DNA of 41,082 nucleotides from Actinomycetota bacterium. Its GTDB lineage: Bacteria > Actinomycetota > Acidimicrobiia > IMCC26256 > PALSA-610. Below are positions 8,102 through 17,181 of the stretch, one piece after another (position 1 is the stretch's first letter; the number at the start of each line of letters is the position of its first letter). The position numbers and the translations under genes are program-made. The notes beneath the pieces are model-generated. The model saw only the letters and a program-made list of their open reading frames with translations, ran no database searches and was not told the origin of the DNA. The stretch spans positions 1-41,082 of the forward strand of contig SXIR01000100.1 of the NCBI GenBank assembly GCA_005772765.1. The letters are read 5' to 3'.

Positions 8102-9189
8102 CGTTTACCTGGCGGCGGCCAGATGGCTCCGGGTTCGTCACGGCCGGCGTGGCCGCGTTCGTCGAGCCCGACGCAGTCGACGCGCTCGGCGAACAATTCG
8201 GCGAGCACGCGATCGCAGTTGGCGCGTTGCCGTTCGACGGCGCAGGTCAGCTCACCGTCCCCGCTCGGGTGACCTCGTTCGACGCAACCGGAGCGGGCGC
8301 GACGCACGAACTCGGCTCACCGTCGACGTGGATCGAACCACCCGCACGCGACGACGAGTTCGCTCGCCTCCCACGACGATTCGTTGTCGAGTCGGTGCAG
8401 GATCTCGCTTGGTGGGACGCCGCGATCGCCGCGGCCCTCGAGGCCATCGACAACGGAACGCTCGAGAAGGTCGTGCTCGCACGCGAAGTGATCGTCGAAG
8501 CCGACGCCCCATTCGTCGTTCGCGAGGTACTCGAACGCCTCACCCGAACGCAGCCGGGCTGCTACGTGTACGGCGACCATGGGTTCGTCGGGGCCACACC
8601 CGAGTTGCTCGTGCAGCGCAAGGGCAATTCGGTGCGCTCGCGGCCGATGGCCGGCACGACCGCGCGCCGTGACGATCCCGCGGCCGACGACGCAGCGGTG
8701 GCCGCGCTCGTCGACTCCGGGAAGGACGACCATGAGCACCGCCTCGTCGTCGACGCGGTACGCGCCGCGCTCGAAACCTGGTGCACCTCGCTCTCGGTCG
8801 CCGAGCCGGTCGCCGAGCGCTTCACCACGGTCACGCATCTCACGACCACGGTCACCGGCACGCTGCGCTGCGACGCGCCCCACGCGCTTGGTCTTGCACT
8901 CGCACTGCACCCCACCCCCGCCGTCGGCGGCGCGCCCCGCGCCGTGGCGCTCGACACGATCGCACGCCTCGAACTGTTTTCACGCGGCAACTACGGCGGC
9001 CCGGTCGGTTGGGTCGATGCTCGCGGTGACGGCGAGTTCGCGGTGGCATTGCGGTGCGCCGAGATCAACGGAACGCGCGGCCGGTTGCTGGCCGGAGTCG
9101 GAATCGTCGATGGGTCCGACCCCGACCTCGAGTGGGCCGAAACCCAAGCGAAACTGGAGCCCATGCTCCGCTGCCTGGTCCGCCCATAG
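8098..9189 (+). CDS. menF: Isochorismate synthase (menaquinone pathway)
   Basis: The 363-residue protein is a chorismate-binding enzyme converting chorismate to isochorismate, the first step of the classical menaquinone route. Family segments are in order: LEKVVLAREV, GATPELLVQRKG, SRPMAGTTAR, HEHRLVVDAV, HPTPAVGG and FSRGNYGGPVGW, ending with the EINGTRGRLLAGVGIV strand. A salicylate or DHB-pathway isochorismate synthase would look similar. The men neighbours and the 4-base overlap with menG favour MenF. It converges with menD, with a 128-base gap in which I see nothing convincing. Confidence 0.94.
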   Translation: MTFTWRRPDGSGFVTAGVAAFVEPDAVDALGEQFGEHAIAVGALPFDGAGQLTVPARVTSFDATGAGATHELGSPSTWIEPPARDDEFARLPRRFVVESVQDLAWWDAAIAAALEAIDNGTLEKVVLAREVIVEADAPFVVREVLERLTRTQPGCYVYGDHGFVGATPELLVQRKGNSVRSRPMAGTTARRDDPAADDAAVAALVDSGKDDHEHRLVVDAVRAALETWCTSLSVAEPVAERFTTVTHLTTTVTGTLRCDAPHALGLALALHPTPAVGGAPRAVALDTIARLELFSRGNYGGPVGWVDARGDGEFAVALRCAEINGTRGRLLAGVGIVDGSDPDLEWAETQAKLEPMLRCLVRP

Positions 9190-9317
9190 GGTCGACGATC
9201 CAGCTGCAGCGCGCGGCGAGCGATGGCGAATGCGGGCGTTCTTGCGAACCGCCTTCGAGAACATGCCGGCACGGCCAGCTTCCGCCGAGCGTCCTCGACG
9301 ACGACAACCCGCTTCGG

Positions 9318-11051
9318 TCAGCGACGCGAGCGCGCCGCATCCCAGAGCGCTCGGTGGCGCTCGACGTTGGCCGTGCGGTCGGTGCGCACGACAATCGCGC
9401 GCACACCGCCGGAGTCCAAGGCGTGCCGAAGTGCGACCGCGAACTCGGACGCGGTCGTCGGGGCCACCACGTCGATGTCATGGAAGTCGAACAAGCGCGT
9501 GAGATCACGACCGTGCGGCGTACCGAAGAGGCGGTCGAACTCGTCAGGTTCGAGGACATCGGCTTGGGGGAGGAACGAAAAGATCCCGCCGCCGTCGTTG
9601 TCGATCACGATGAATGTGAGGTCGACGTCGCGCGCATCGAGCCCGAGCAGCCCATTCGAGTCGTGCAACAACGCGAGGTCGCCGAGGAGGGCCACCGTCG
9701 GTGCCTCGGACCCCGCGGCGATGCCCGCCGCCGTCGACACCAGTCCGTCGATGCCGTTGACCCCACGGTTGGCGTGCACGGCGACCCCTGAACGCGGCGC
9801 AGCGAACCATTCGAGATCGCGCACCGCCAAACTCGATGCGACCAGCAGTTGGCTTCCATCGGGCATCCCCGCAACCACATCGCGAGCGATGCGTCCATCG
9901 AACAAGACCTCGTCTGCGTCGAGCACTCGATCGATCGATGACCGAGCTCGACGCTCCGCGTCACGCCACTCGGCCATCCACCGACTCGGCGCGGCGTTCG
10001 GCGCCCGAAACCCGCCGCCCGCAAGGCGAAGCGCAATCCGGCTCGCCAGCTGACCAGCGTCGCCAACGACTCGCACATCGGTGTCACGATGCGGATCGAG
10101 CCACGCGTGTTCGCGATCGACCACCACCCGTCGCCCGGCGCGACGCAGCCATTGATTCGTGACCTTGCTCGTCAAGGGCGCTCCGAATCGGAGCACGACC
10201 TCGGGGACGTGCTCGTCGGCGAACCGATCGTCACGTACCAACGCCTCGTAGGTCGACACCGCGTGCTTGCCGACCCGCGCGTTGCTGACCGGGTCGGCGA
10301 GGAGCGGCCAATCGAGCACCTTTGCGAGTTCGGCGATGACGCCGCCCGTCGCACGACTCCCCCAACCAGCGACGACCACGCCGCGCTCGACGCCGCCGAG
10401 CAGATCCATCACGGCGTCGATGGTTGCGTCGGCGATCGTCGGAGCATCGACGACCACCACGGGTCGCGCGGCGCGAGGCGCCGGCTCCGACCGGCTCGCC
10501 GCGAGCAACGGTTCGCGCACGGCAACGTTGACGTGCACGGGTCCAGGTACAGGACCACGCGCCACCGATGCCGCGCGCACACCGATTGGTCCGAACGCCG
10601 GCCGCGACGCTGCGTCGGCCACACCCGTCGCACCGAACCAGCGCACCGCGCCGCCGAAGAGATGGGTTTGATCGATGGTCTGCCCCGCACCGGTATCGAG
10701 CAATTCCGGTGGACGGTCAGCGCTGACTACGACGAGCGGCACCCGGCCGTGGTGCGCCTCGAGGACCGCGGGGTGCACGTGGGCGAGCGCGCTCCCCGAC
10801 GTGCACACCACGACGGCGGGGCAACCCGTTGCCCGACCGATTCCGAGCGCGACGAACGCCGCCGACCGTTCGTCGACGACCACCGTCACCGCGAGGCCCG
10901 GGTTGCGTTGTGCGGCGAGCGCGAGCGGCGTCGAACGCGACCCGGGCGCCACGACGACGTGGGCCGCTCCCGCGGCGGCAAGTCCGGCGAACAACTCCTG
11001 CACGGCACTCCACTGCGTTTCGGGGGTCCACTCGGGGCTCGCGGCATTCAT
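9318..11051 (-). CDS. menD: SEPHCHC synthase, thiamine-diphosphate enzyme of menaquinone synthesis
   Basis: The 577-residue MenD condenses isochorismate with 2-oxoglutarate, releasing CO2 and forming SEPHCHC. It begins with the MenD-type VVVAPGSRSTPLALAAQ and VDERSAAFVALGIGRATG, where the glutamate of the ThDP enzymes appears as VDERSA. The C-terminal cofactor motif is LLGDLALLHDSNGLL with FIVIDNDGGGIFS. Length is typical. ATG 11051 was chosen because the conserved N-terminus starts there, with GAGGA nine bases upstream; a longer upstream frame runs into menH on the other strand. Start codons of menD and menH are only 16 bases apart. Confidence 0.95.
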   Translation of the reverse strand: MNAASPEWTPETQWSAVQELFAGLAAAGAAHVVVAPGSRSTPLALAAQRNPGLAVTVVVDERSAAFVALGIGRATGCPAVVVCTSGSALAHVHPAVLEAHHGRVPLVVVSADRPPELLDTGAGQTIDQTHLFGGAVRWFGATGVADAASRPAFGPIGVRAASVARGPVPGPVHVNVAVREPLLAASRSEPAPRAARPVVVVDAPTIADATIDAVMDLLGGVERGVVVAGWGSRATGGVIAELAKVLDWPLLADPVSNARVGKHAVSTYEALVRDDRFADEHVPEVVLRFGAPLTSKVTNQWLRRAGRRVVVDREHAWLDPHRDTDVRVVGDAGQLASRIALRLAGGGFRAPNAAPSRWMAEWRDAERRARSSIDRVLDADEVLFDGRIARDVVAGMPDGSQLLVASSLAVRDLEWFAAPRSGVAVHANRGVNGIDGLVSTAAGIAAGSEAPTVALLGDLALLHDSNGLLGLDARDVDLTFIVIDNDGGGIFSFLPQADVLEPDEFDRLFGTPHGRDLTRLFDFHDIDVVAPTTASEFAVALRHALDSGGVRAIVVRTDRTANVERHRALWDAARSRR

Positions 11052-11067
11052 CGGCGAGAATCCTCGC

Positions 11068-11778
11068 GTGCGCGTGGTGCTGGTACCCGGCTTCAGCCAA
11101 ACTCCGGCGTCCTGGCAGGACGTGGTCGACGCCTTGCGCGACCGATCCGCGCCCGCAAACCTCGAATCCGTCCCGATCGAGGTGCCCGCGAACCTCGCGT
11201 GGGACGCCACCGTGGCTGCGCTCGCGGACACGGGTGGACGCGGGCACTGGTGCGGCTACTCGATGGGCGGCCGGCTCGCACTGGCCGTCGCGCTCGATCA
11301 TCCGGAGCAAGTCGACGGGCTCGTGCTCGTGAGCACCACGGCCGGCATTGCCGACGCGGCCCAGGCAGCACAACGCCGAGCCGATGACGAACGGCTCGCC
11401 CGGCGTGTCCTGGCGGTCGGCGTCGACGCCTTCCTCGACGAGTGGCTGGCACAGCCCTTGTTCGCCGACGTGGCACTCGACGCACCAGGTGTTGCCGAGC
11501 GTCGTGGGCAACGAGCCGAGGACCTCGCCGCCATGCTGCGGCAGCTCGGAACCGGCACCATGCCGAACCTGTGGCCCCGACTCTCGACACTGCGGGTCCC
11601 CGTCACGATCATCACCGGACGCGCCGACACCAAATACACCGAGATCGGTCGAGCGCTGACGGCGGCTTGTACGAACACGACGGTGCGACGCGTCGAACTC
11701 GACGGCGGCCACGCACTCGCCCAGACAGCGCCGGCCGAACTCGCTGCGGCCATCGCCGAAGCGCTTGCCGTGACCTGA
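11068..11778 (+). CDS. menH: SHCHC synthase (alpha/beta hydrolase)
   Basis: This 236-residue alpha/beta hydrolase matches MenH, which eliminates pyruvate from SEPHCHC to give SHCHC. Residues seen: an oxyanion segment LVPGFSQTPASW, the nucleophile elbow GYSMGGRLAL (Ser65), the acid strand TIITGRADTKYTEIG and the catalytic-His segment ELDGGHALAQTAPAEL. GTG 11068 is used because the first beta strand begins immediately after it. The position between menD and menA strongly supports the assignment; outside that context another small hydrolase could not be excluded. Confidence 0.86.
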   Translation: MRVVLVPGFSQTPASWQDVVDALRDRSAPANLESVPIEVPANLAWDATVAALADTGGRGHWCGYSMGGRLALAVALDHPEQVDGLVLVSTTAGIADAAQAAQRRADDERLARRVLAVGVDAFLDEWLAQPLFADVALDAPGVAERRGQRAEDLAAMLRQLGTGTMPNLWPRLSTLRVPVTIITGRADTKYTEIGRALTAACTNTTVRRVELDGGHALAQTAPAELAAAIAEALAVT

Positions 11779-11791
11779 CCCGTCAACGGGC

Positions 11792-12661
11792 TCAGCTCGC
11801 GAAGAGTCCGATCGCAACGAGCGATGCCAGCACCATCTGGAACAACGCCGTGAGCACCAACGCTCGAACCAACGACGGCGGGTCCGATCGTTCGCGTACC
11901 AACCGCATCGGACCCAGTGCGAACGCCATCGCGCCGATCGCCAGATAGGCCCACGAGTGCAACGCGCCGAGCCAACCCACGGCGACGAACGAACCCGCGA
12001 TGCATAACCAATACAGCTGCCTCGACCGGTCGGCACCGAACCGCACCGCGAGCGTGCGTTTGCCGGCAGCACGATCCGTCTCGACGTCGCGCAAGTTGTT
12101 GGTGAGCAAGATCGCACACGCGGGAAGGCCGGTCACGAACGACCCCAGCCAGGCCTCGGCATTGATCCGATCGAGTTGGAGATATGCAGTTCCGGCGGTC
12201 GCGACAAAACCGAAACAGATGAGCACCATGACCTCACCCAGCCCCGCGTACCCGTAGGGGCGCGGTCCGCCGGTGTAGGTCGCCGCGGCGAGGATGCACA
12301 CGCCACCGACCAGGATCAGCACCGGGTTGACCGCGATCGACAACCACAGCCCGACCACCGCGGCCAACGCGAACGACACCTGCGCAGCGCGTTTGACGGC
12401 ATCGGGCGTTGCCAGCCCTGACGCGGTGAGACGGACCGGACCTCGCCGTTCGGCATCGGTCCCCCGGACCCCGTCGCTGAAGTCGTTGGCGTAGTTGACC
12501 CCGACTTGCAGGGCGAACGCGACGAACAACGCTCCGACTGCGTAGGCACCATCGATGTCGGTGTCGGTTGATGCTGCCGCAACGCCAACGAGTACCGGCG
12601 AGATCGCCGCGCCGAGCGTCCTGGGACGCGCTCCCGCCAACCACTGCCCCGCCGTCGCCAT
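11792..12661 (-). CDS. menA: 1,4-dihydroxy-2-naphthoate polyprenyltransferase
   Basis: This is a 289-residue integral membrane prenyltransferase of the UbiA family, which attaches the polyprenyl tail to DHNA. Both aspartate-rich metal/prenyl-diphosphate motifs are present: NYANDFSDGVRGTD and NNLRDVETDRAAGKRTLAVR. About eight hydrophobic helices are visible. The start ATG 12661 leads directly into QWLAGARPRTLGAAISPVL, the usual MenA opening. It is convergent with menH (13 bases apart) and divergent from menE (62 bases apart). Confidence 0.95.
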   Translation of the reverse strand: MATAGQWLAGARPRTLGAAISPVLVGVAAASTDTDIDGAYAVGALFVAFALQVGVNYANDFSDGVRGTDAERRGPVRLTASGLATPDAVKRAAQVSFALAAVVGLWLSIAVNPVLILVGGVCILAAATYTGGPRPYGYAGLGEVMVLICFGFVATAGTAYLQLDRINAEAWLGSFVTGLPACAILLTNNLRDVETDRAAGKRTLAVRFGADRSRQLYWLCIAGSFVAVGWLGALHSWAYLAIGAMAFALGPMRLVRERSDPPSLVRALVLTALFQMVLASLVAIGLFAS

Positions 12662-12723
12662 CGCCAACCAGCCTGGCACGGCCCGTCGGGCGCGCGCCGG
12701 TTGGCCCACTACCGTCGACGCCG

Positions 12724-13893
12724 ATGACCGACATTCCGCTCGTCGCGACGTTGCTCCCGAATCGGGGCATTGCCGACATTGCGGTCCGCGCGTGGGAGGC
12801 CGACGAAGCAATCGCGCCGATCCCGGCCGATGCGCCGAAGTCCGAAATCGAGCGTCGCCTGACGCTGCTCCGCCCGACCCATCTCGTCGACGGGTCCGGC
12901 CGTCACGCCCGTCGCGACGGGCGACCGGTTCCCGCCGACACGGCAGCGGTCGTGACGACGTCGGGAACCACCGGGACGCCGAAGCTCGTCGAGCTCACCC
13001 GCTCGGGCATGGAGGTGATGGGCCGGGGTTATACGGCTGCCGTCGAAGCCGACGCAGACGACTGTTGGCTTGCGTGCATGCCCCTCCATCACGTCGCCAG
13101 CCTCGCCATCATCGCCCGGGCGCACGTCTGCAAGCTCCCGGTGGTCGTCCACGACAAGTTCGATCTGCAACGGGTGGGCGCAAGCAGCCGAGACGAAGGC
13201 GTGACGATGGTGTCGTTGGTTCCCACCATCTTGCACCGCCTCGTCGAAATCGACGCGCCGTTGGAGTCGTTCCGCCGGTTAATCATCGGCGGTGCGGTCT
13301 TGGCTCCCGGTCTTCGAACTCGCGCCGAGGCCGCCGGGGCCGTCATCGCGGACGCATACGGCCTCACCGAGACCTGGGGCGGCTGCGTCACGAACGGCGT
13401 TCCGAACGATGGTGTCGACGCGCGCCTCGGCACCGACGACGAGGTCCAGATTCGCGGCGGGCCCGTGATGCGGCGCTATCGATTTGCCGACGACGCGACC
13501 CGGGCTGTCCTCGACGACGACGGTTGGTTCCACACCGGCGATGTCGGCGCCTTCGTCGACGGGCGACTCACCATCATCGACCGCCTGAACGATCTCGTCA
13601 TCACCGGCGGCGTGAACGTGAGTCCCACCGAGGTCGAAGACGTGTTGCTCGCGCACCCGGCGATCCGAGACGTGTGCGTGATCGGCGAACCCGACGACGA
13701 ATGGGGCGAACGAGTGGTTGCAGTCGTCGTCGCGACCGACACCCCGCCATCGCTCGACGAACTGCGCGGCTTCGGTCGAGAACGGTTGGCGACGCCGAAG
13801 TTGCCGCGAGCGCTCCGGTTCGTCGACGAGATCCCGCGCTCGGCGAGCGGCAAACCGTTACGACGATTGCTGCGCGACGTCGTCGCGGAGTGA
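12724..13893 (+). CDS. menE: o-Succinylbenzoate-CoA ligase
   Basis: This 389-residue AMP-forming acyl-CoA ligase activates o-succinylbenzoate with ATP and CoA. Motifs are the P-loop VTTSGTTGTPKLVELT, YGLTETWGG, DDGWFHTGDVG, the hinge IDRLNDLVITGGVNVSPTEV, and the catalytic lysine in SASGKPLRR. It is shorter than general acyl-CoA synthetases, as MenE usually is, with a reduced N-terminal part. The neighbours menA, menH, menD and menF support the specific call. The last 36 bases overlap the convergent hypothetical gene. Confidence 0.92.
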   Translation: MTDIPLVATLLPNRGIADIAVRAWEADEAIAPIPADAPKSEIERRLTLLRPTHLVDGSGRHARRDGRPVPADTAAVVTTSGTTGTPKLVELTRSGMEVMGRGYTAAVEADADDCWLACMPLHHVASLAIIARAHVCKLPVVVHDKFDLQRVGASSRDEGVTMVSLVPTILHRLVEIDAPLESFRRLIIGGAVLAPGLRTRAEAAGAVIADAYGLTETWGGCVTNGVPNDGVDARLGTDDEVQIRGGPVMRRYRFADDATRAVLDDDGWFHTGDVGAFVDGRLTIIDRLNDLVITGGVNVSPTEVEDVLLAHPAIRDVCVIGEPDDEWGERVVAVVVATDTPPSLDELRGFGRERLATPKLPRALRFVDEIPRSASGKPLRRLLRDVVAE

Positions 13894-14331
13894 TTCTTTC
13901 CAGGTGCGGAAACGATCGTGCGTTCTCCCGCCTGCGCTGACCCCGCTGCCGGTGCCGTCGGGTTGGAGTCGGAACGTGAACGAGCGGTCGAGGTCGTCGC
14001 TCGCCAGGGCCGCATAACAAGCATCGGAACCCTTCGCCGGACCCGCACGCCACAACAGGTAGCGGCCGATCCGTCGCTTGTAGGCGACGAGCTCGACACC
14101 GAAGTCGGCGCCGAGCTCGAGCAGCCAGGGCGGTGCGCTGCGCCAGCGCGTGGCCGGAATCAGAAAGTCGCGTTGGGGAGTATCGGGGAGTTCGTCGGTG
14201 TCCCAATCCCGGTCGGTCGGTGGGCGACGCTCGGGCGCACCCACATCGCGGGTGCCGACATCGGGTGCTGGTGCACCGTTCGCCGGGGACTTGGACGCGG
14301 GCGAAGGATCGGGCAACCGGGCAGACGACAC
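13858..14331 (-). CDS. Conserved-looking hypothetical protein
   Basis: The frame encodes about 157 residues. The first 45 or so are Pro/Ala/Asp-rich and probably disordered. The rest contains DFLIPATRWRSAPPWLLELG, GVELVAYKRRIGRYLLWRAG and DDLDRSFTFRLQPDGTGSG, which reads as a small folded beta-rich domain. No family recognised, no signal peptide and no membrane helix. GTG 14331 is a guess; an upstream frame up to 14373 overlaps the divergent PLP-enzyme gene. It is the only frame of good codon quality in the interval, and its 3' end overlaps menE. Confidence 0.6.
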   Translation of the reverse strand: MSSARLPDPSPASKSPANGAPAPDVGTRDVGAPERRPPTDRDWDTDELPDTPQRDFLIPATRWRSAPPWLLELGADFGVELVAYKRRIGRYLLWRAGPAKGSDACYAALASDDLDRSFTFRLQPDGTGSGVSAGGRTHDRFRTWKESLRDDVAQQSS

Positions 14332-14348
14332 GTGCCATGCTCGCGCGC

Positions 14349-15359
14349 ATGACCGTCGTTGCCGACCTCCCAACCCCCGCCCTCGTACTGGACCAGGTTG
14401 CGTTCGAGCACAACCTCGTCTCCATGGCCGCCGTGCGACCCGGAGCTGCGCTCCGACCTCACGTCAAGGCGCACAAGTGCACCGCCATTGCCCGAGCGCA
14501 ACTGGCCGTGGGTCACGAACGGTTCTGCGCCGCAACGCCGCGGGAGGTCCTCGGTTTGGCGGTCGCGGGAGTCGGCACCGACTTGCTCCTCGCGAACGAG
14601 TCCGTGGATGCGGTCCGGTTGCGCGCCCTGGGCGATCTCGGCGACCTCGTCACCGTCGCGGTCGACTCCGAGGCCACGGTCATCGCAGCGGCCGCGGCGG
14701 GTATCCGGCGGGTGCTGATCGATGTCAACGTCGGCCTGCCCCGTTGCGGCTGCGCGCCCGAGGGTGCCGGCTCCCTGGCCGATCTCGCGCGTGCTCACGG
14801 ACTCGAGGTTCGGGGCGTCATGGGCTACGAAGGCCATGTGGTTGGCATCGTCGACGCCGTTGAACGTGCCGCCAAGTGCGAACGATCGATGGCCCGCCTG
14901 CTCACCGCACACCAGCAGGTCGGTGGGGACATCGTGTCGGCCGGCGGCACCGGCACGTACGCGGTGAACAGCTGGGCGAACGAGATCCAGGCCGGCAGCT
15001 ACGCCCTCATGGACACTGCGTACGCCGAACTCGGACTCGGGTTTCGACCCGCGTTACGCGTTGCGGCCACGGTGGTGTCGATCAACCCGAACTTCGCCGT
15101 CGCCGACGCCGGGTTGAAGGCGTTCGGCATGGATCACGGCGACCCGATTCTCGAAGGCGGCGAGGTGCTGTTCTGTTCCGATGAACACGTGACCTTCCGC
15201 AGCGAAGCGTCGGCCCGCGTCGGCGAACGCGTGCTGCTCCAACCTGCCCACATCGACCCGACGATGGCGTACCACGACCGCGTGCACGTCGCGTCCGGTC
15301 CGGGTCTCGGTGCGGAGATCGTCGACGAATGGTCGATTGACCTCCGAGGTTGGGACTAG
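14349..15359 (+). CDS. D-threonine aldolase / D-serine dehydratase-like PLP enzyme
   Basis: This 336-residue fold-type III PLP protein has an alanine-racemase-like barrel and a C-terminal beta domain. The PLP lysine is in LRPHVKAHKC (Lys40). The C-terminal metal-binding HxD pair is visible in QPAHIDPTMAYHD, as in D-threonine aldolases; D-serine dehydratases usually have HxC. It probably cleaves D-threo-3-hydroxy amino acids to glycine plus aldehyde, or acts on D-serine-type substrates. ATG 14349 starts at the conserved LPTPALVLD; ATG 14337 is possible. The last four bases overlap the convergent VOC gene. Confidence 0.88.
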   Translation: MTVVADLPTPALVLDQVAFEHNLVSMAAVRPGAALRPHVKAHKCTAIARAQLAVGHERFCAATPREVLGLAVAGVGTDLLLANESVDAVRLRALGDLGDLVTVAVDSEATVIAAAAAGIRRVLIDVNVGLPRCGCAPEGAGSLADLARAHGLEVRGVMGYEGHVVGIVDAVERAAKCERSMARLLTAHQQVGGDIVSAGGTGTYAVNSWANEIQAGSYALMDTAYAELGLGFRPALRVAATVVSINPNFAVADAGLKAFGMDHGDPILEGGEVLFCSDEHVTFRSEASARVGERVLLQPAHIDPTMAYHDRVHVASGPGLGAEIVDEWSIDLRGWD

Positions 15360-15913
15360 CGCTCCCCGCCGCCCACCGACTTGCCGTACATCTCGAGCAA
15401 CGGATCAGAGATCAACTCGAGCCGTTCACCATCGGGCCCGCTGAAGTACAACGAGGAATCGTCGACGTGCGCGTATTCGATGCCACGTGCTTCGAGCCGC
15501 GCCCGCACGACCTCCCAGTGCGCGCGATCGACCGAGATGGCAAGGTGGTGCAGTCCACCGAGCACCTCTGCGTAGGGCCCGAGATCGAGGCCCGGCAGGT
15601 CGAAGTACGCGAGACAGTTGCCGACACCGAGATCGAAGAAGAAATGTGTCGAGCCGGCGTAGTCGCGGTTCTCGAACATCTCGATGAGCGGAAATCCGAG
15701 CACGCCGTCGAAGAACGCAACGGTCCGTTCGACGTCGCGACAGATCAACGCGACGTGATGGACACCGCGCGCTGCGCTCGCGGGCCGTTCGTCGCGCGGC
15801 CGGAGATAGCGCGACTTGATCTCCTCCCGTCGCTCGTCGTGAGAACGACGGGCTTCGGGGTCGACACCGTGCACGTTGGTGTGACTCGGGTCGAGCGCAG
15901 GAGCTTCGGACAT
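15356..15913 (-). CDS. VOC-family (glyoxalase/dioxygenase-like) protein
   Basis: The 185-residue protein has about 45 charged, probably flexible N-terminal residues and then one pair of beta-alpha-beta-beta-beta modules. Metal-ligand positions are visible: His in GVHHVALICRD, His in GGLHHLAISVD and Glu in FSGPDGERLELIS. The module resembles methylmalonyl-CoA epimerase or extradiol-type VOC proteins, but the substrate cannot be read from sequence. It overlaps the convergent PLP-enzyme gene by four bases and is divergent from the YbjN gene. Confidence 0.87.
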   Translation of the reverse strand: MSEAPALDPSHTNVHGVDPEARRSHDERREEIKSRYLRPRDERPASAARGVHHVALICRDVERTVAFFDGVLGFPLIEMFENRDYAGSTHFFFDLGVGNCLAYFDLPGLDLGPYAEVLGGLHHLAISVDRAHWEVVRARLEARGIEYAHVDDSSLYFSGPDGERLELISDPLLEMYGKSVGGGER

Positions 15914-15981
15914 CCGGCCAGCCTATGTATGCGAACAAGGGGAGGCGACAGCCGACCGTTGCCGCCTCTAGGGTCATTGCC

Positions 15982-16449
15982 GTGCAACCCGACCCGCTCG
16001 ACACGTATCGCGCGTACGTCGAAGCCCTCGCGCGTGAGATCCTCCACCTCGACGCGACCGACGATCTCACCGTCGAGGCCAATGGCGACATTCCGATCCG
16101 CCTCGGCAGCGCGCTGTACCGAATCAGCCTGCTGGTACAGGATCCGCCGTTGGTTCGGGTCTGGGCTCGCATTCTCGACGCGGTGAGTCACAGCGCCGAC
16201 CTGCTCGAGGAGATCAACGACCTCAATCGCAACATCGTGAGCGCTCGCGTGTTCTTCGTCCGCGACGACGACGCGCCGACCGGTCGCGTCATCGCCGCAA
16301 CGGAGATCCCTGCGGCAACGATGGACGCCGGTGACCTCGCCTACGCGTGTTCGATCGTCGCATCACTCGCCGACTGGGTCGACACCGTCTTGATGATCCG
16401 ATTCGGCGGTCGTACCGCGTTCACCGAAGGTGATGGCTCGACCGAATGA
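15982..16449 (+). CDS. YbjN-domain protein (type III secretion chaperone-like fold)
   Basis: This 155-residue cytoplasmic protein has the alpha/beta pattern of the YbjN family: a helix, then TVEANGDIPIRLGSALYRIS, the strand LVRVWARILDAV, and the helix DLLEEINDLNRNIVSARVFF, where the NxxN-type helix is typical of YbjN and TY3 chaperone-like folds. Function is unknown for the family; a chaperone-like or sensory role is proposed for relatives. GTG 15982 was chosen because the sequence upstream lacks conserved character. It ends 26 bases before the convergent DUF1361 gene. Confidence 0.75.
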   Translation: MQPDPLDTYRAYVEALAREILHLDATDDLTVEANGDIPIRLGSALYRISLLVQDPPLVRVWARILDAVSHSADLLEEINDLNRNIVSARVFFVRDDDAPTGRVIAATEIPAATMDAGDLAYACSIVASLADWVDTVLMIRFGGRTAFTEGDGSTE

Positions 16450-16475
16450 CGTGACCGTGCACACCGCGCGGCGCG

Positions 16476-17120
16476 TCACGCCGCGAAACCACCTCGTCGT
16501 CGGTAACGCACGCCGTCGATCAGCAAGTCCGCCAACGACGTCAGGACAACCAGGCTCACGAACGTGAGCCCCGTCATCGCAATCGGCCACCGGTGCATGA
16601 GGTCGTCGAGTCGGTTGGCGAGCGAGTCCGGGGCGGTGACGATGTCCCAGCTGTTGAATCGCCAGAATCGACCGAGAAAAACTCCCACGCTGGACAGCGC
16701 GTGCAGCACGACGACGGCGATCGTTGCCGACCGCGCGCTCGCGATGCGGGTCACGAACTGCCGCACTCGATCGAGGCTCACGACGTACGAACCGAACCCG
16801 ATCACCATGAACGCGACATAGATGGGCACGATGACGAACGCGACGCGCAGATCGTGGTTGCCGCGCGACGCGCGCACGTCGTCGAAGAAGTGGATGACGT
16901 CGGAGAGAACGTACGGCGCGTTCGGCAGGAAGGCGATGAACACTGCGACGCCCAGCCACCACCGAACCCCGCGCACGACACCCACCCGGAACAGTCGCAG
17001 GGCCAACCCGAGCGGTATCAGGGCGAGCACCGTGTTCCAGACCATCCACCGACCGTGGTTTGCGAACACGCCGTACGCGGTTTCGCCCGCATTTCGGATG
17101 GCGGTCTCCAGCGCCAGCAC
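16476..17120 (-). CDS. DUF1361 integral membrane protein
   Basis: This 214-residue membrane protein has about six hydrophobic helices. The segment AFLPNAPYVLSDVIHF is the DUF1361 hallmark, followed by FWRFNSWDIVTAPDSL. The function is unknown. GTG 17120 lies just before the first conserved residues, with AGGA close upstream; the longer frame runs into the divergent amidase gene and looks unlike protein. Confidence 0.85.
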   Translation of the reverse strand: MLALETAIRNAGETAYGVFANHGRWMVWNTVLALIPLGLALRLFRVGVVRGVRWWLGVAVFIAFLPNAPYVLSDVIHFFDDVRASRGNHDLRVAFVIVPIYVAFMVIGFGSYVVSLDRVRQFVTRIASARSATIAVVVLHALSSVGVFLGRFWRFNSWDIVTAPDSLANRLDDLMHRWPIAMTGLTFVSLVVLTSLADLLIDGVRYRRRGGFAA

Positions 17121-17181
17121 GGTTCCTACGCTATCGCCCGACACCTGGACCGAGAACCCGGGTCCGCGTAGGGTGCGCCCC

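Noticed and set aside
9190-9317. Possible small RNA or gene between convergent menF and menD
   Set aside because: No stable hairpin, no good frame and no ribosome site could be found in the 128 bases.
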